Shown here piece by piece: positions 5,979 through 7,149 of a DNA stretch of 7,149 nt. The stretch is taken from NCBI GenBank assembly GCA_026989405.1, contig JALSJL010000002.1, positions 1 through 7,149 on the forward strand, read 5' to 3'. Positions within the stretch are counted from its first letter, which is position 1. Every line of letters begins with the position of its first letter. A program made the position numbers and the translations under genes. Under the pieces are notes generated by a model. That model saw only the letters and a program-made list of their open reading frames with translations. It ran no database searches and was not told the DNA's origin. This stretch comes from Marinosulfonomonas sp. Lineage in GTDB: Bacteria > Pseudomonadota > Alphaproteobacteria > Rhodobacterales > Rhodobacteraceae.

Positions 5979-6007
5979 TTGACTTGCGCCGGCGCCGGGC
6001 GCATATG
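5979..6007 (+). promoter_or_regulatory. Probable nfu promoter
   Basis: TTGACT (5979-5984) is a good -35. After 17 bp, CATATG (6002-6007) is a mediocre -10. The leader would be short, about 18 nt, and would still include the AAAGGA ribosome site (6019-6024). The spacer contains a 10-bp perfect GC palindrome, GCGCCGGCGC (5986-5995). The adjoining Irr box supports the idea that transcription begins here. Confidence 0.55.
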
Positions 6008-6031
6008 AAACGGTGACGAAAGGATCCCACA

Positions 6032-6595
6032 ATGTTCATCCAGACAGAATCGACTCCCAACCCGGCAACGCTGAAATTCCTGCCCGGTCAGACCGTTCTT
6101 GAAAGCGGAACCGCCGATTTCCTGTCGGTGGATGATGCAGCCACTTCGCCGCTTGCCTACCGCATCTTCAAGGTCGACGGGGTTGAAGCCGTCTTTTTCG
6201 GCACTGACTTTGTCACCGTCACAAAGCGCGATGATGTCGACTGGGATCACATCAAACCCGCGATCCTGGGCGCGATCATGGAACATTTCCAGTCCGGACA
6301 GCCCGTCATCGAGGGCGCGGCCAAAGACACCGGGCACGCAGATCATGGCGACGGCCCGAACAGCCAGATCATCAACCAGATCAAGGATTTGCTGGATACC
6401 CGCGTGCGCCCGGCAGTGGCGCAGGACGGTGGCGACATCACTTTTCATGGCTATGACAACGGCGTCGTCTACCTGCACATGCAGGGGGCATGCGCCGGTT
6501 GCCCCTCATCCACGCTGACGTTGAAGATGGGCATCGAAAACCTGCTGCGCCACTACATTCCCGAAGTGGTCGAGGTGCGCCCGGTTGCCGCCTGA
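6032..6595 (+). CDS. Nfu-type Fe-S cluster scaffold/carrier protein
   Basis: Nfu proteins receive an Fe-S cluster from the main assembly system and pass it to apo-enzymes in the cytoplasm. The 187-residue protein has the two expected domains. The N-terminal Nfu_N domain (about 1-88) begins MFIQTESTPNPATLKFLPG. The C-terminal NifU-like domain (about 110-185) contains RVRPAVAQDGGDITFHG and the cluster-binding motif GACAGCPSS, with Cys154 and Cys157 as the CxxC pair that bridges a 4Fe-4S cluster between two subunits. This layout matches mitochondrial NFU1 and its alphaproteobacterial relatives, not the IscU-containing NifU of nitrogen fixers. AAAGGA lies 7 nt before the ATG. An Irr box sits just upstream of its promoter, so expression probably follows iron/heme status. 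Its last 11 bases overlap the start of tsaB. Confidence 0.95.
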   Translation: MFIQTESTPNPATLKFLPGQTVLESGTADFLSVDDAATSPLAYRIFKVDGVEAVFFGTDFVTVTKRDDVDWDHIKPAILGAIMEHFQSGQPVIEGAAKDTGHADHGDGPNSQIINQIKDLLDTRVRPAVAQDGGDITFHGYDNGVVYLHMQGACAGCPSSTLTLKMGIENLLRHYIPEVVEVRPVAA

Positions 6596-7149
6596 GCCCC
6601 TGACACTTGCCTTTGACACAGCGGCTGCGCATTGCGCGGCCGCTTTGCTTGCAGGCGACCGGATTGTCGCGCAGGCCCGGGAAACCATGGCCCGAGGACA
6701 GGCGGAACGACTGTTCGGGCTGCTGGAAGAATTGCTGGCCGCTGCCGGCGCACAATGGCGCGACCTTTGCAGGATCGGCGTCGGAATCGGCCCCGGAAAC
6801 TTCACCGGCACACGCATATCGGTCGCTGCGGCCCGCGGGCTTGCGTTATCGCTTGGAATCCCGGCCATCGGTGTGTCGAGCCTTGAGGCCCTGGCGATTG
6901 GCCTGGATGGCCCGGTGCTCTGCAGTGTCGATGCCCGTGCCGATCAGGTGTATTTGCAACTGTTCAACAATGGTCGGGCAGAAGCTCCATTTCAGGCCGG
7001 GCTGGACGCCATCCCGTCACAGGTGCTTCCACGGGGTGGCATCGTCATCGGACATGAAGCAGACGCCATTGCGCAACGCCTCGGGGCCGTTACGGGCACA
7101 CAGCCCGTGGCGCGCGCTCCGGCGATTGCGATGATTGCCAGCTCGCGTT
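6585..7149 (+). CDS. tsaB: t6A tRNA-modification protein TsaB, 3'-partial
   Basis: TsaB partners with TsaD and TsaE to make N6-threonylcarbamoyladenosine at position 37 of ANN-reading tRNAs. The frame is open to the window end and gives 188 residues; family members have about 200-230, so little is missing. The N-terminus PLTLAFDTAAAHC matches the family opening. The diagnostic motif GVGIGPGNFTGTRISVAAARGL is followed by LGIPAIGVSSLEALA, then DARADQVYLQ. I chose the TTG at 6585-6587 because GAGGT (6572-6576) lies 8 nt upstream and it is the only suitable in-frame start just before the conserved LAFDTA; the CTG at 6600 is the fallback. This places the start within the end of nfu, an 11-nt overlap, so translation is probably coupled and tsaB should share the nfu promoter and its iron control. 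Confidence 0.92.
   Translation, partial: MPPEPLTLAFDTAAAHCAAALLAGDRIVAQARETMARGQAERLFGLLEELLAAAGAQWRDLCRIGVGIGPGNFTGTRISVAAARGLALSLGIPAIGVSSLEALAIGLDGPVLCSVDARADQVYLQLFNNGRAEAPFQAGLDAIPSQVLPRGGIVIGHEADAIAQRLGAVTGTQPVARAPAIAMIASSR

Noticed and set aside
5972..6478. 168-codon minus-strand frame opposite nfu
   Set aside because: It is antisense to a well-supported Nfu gene and its end runs into the Irr box and promoter region. No family is recognised.
6607..7134. 175-codon plus-strand frame overlapping tsaB in another frame
   Set aside because: The product is Arg/Pro/Ser-rich without motifs, while the overlapping frame carries the full TsaB signature.

Overview
The window looks like a chromosomal segment of an alphaproteobacterium, most likely Rhodobacterales (Roseobacter/Rhodobacter group). 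The evidence is the high GC content, the protein sequences, a housekeeping set that I recall as typical of that order (murJ, trpS, a small Usp protein, an Nfu-type Fe-S scaffold, tsaB), and an intact Irr-type iron box. Taxon and synteny are recalled knowledge, not search results.

Layout. 2-1333 (+): murJ, lipid II flippase, cut at its 5' end by the window edge. 1334-1405: short convergent gap with a hairpin. 1406-2092 (-): a six-helix rhomboid-fold membrane protein that has lost both catalytic residues. 2093-2170: divergent gap. 2171-3193 (+): trpS. 3194-3421: non-coding gap with a weak hairpin, then a 34-bp near-perfect palindrome overlapping a good sigma70-type promoter. 3422-4812 (+): a tight block of a four-helix membrane protein, a 72-residue Xre-type regulator (1-nt gap) and a DUF4386-type membrane protein. 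4872-5363 (+): a single-domain VOC (glyoxalase/extradiol dioxygenase fold) protein with its metal ligands intact. 5466-5921 (+): a universal stress protein. 5960-6007: a perfect 17-bp Irr-box palindrome immediately upstream of a promoter. 6032-6595 (+): nfu. 6585-7149 (+): tsaB, starting at TTG inside the end of nfu and cut at its 3' end by the window edge.

How it fits together. murJ, trpS, nfu and tsaB are housekeeping functions: peptidoglycan precursor export, Trp-tRNA charging, Fe-S cluster delivery and t6A tRNA modification. nfu and tsaB appear translationally coupled, and the Irr box suggests that both are placed under iron/heme control. The block between trpS and the Usp gene reads as an accessory, self-regulated membrane module, with the palindrome as the probable operator of the Xre protein. 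The points most worth a second look are the pseudo-rhomboid, the palindromic operator with its membrane protein/regulator pair, and the Irr box in front of nfu-tsaB. I found no RNA genes, mobile elements or CRISPR arrays.
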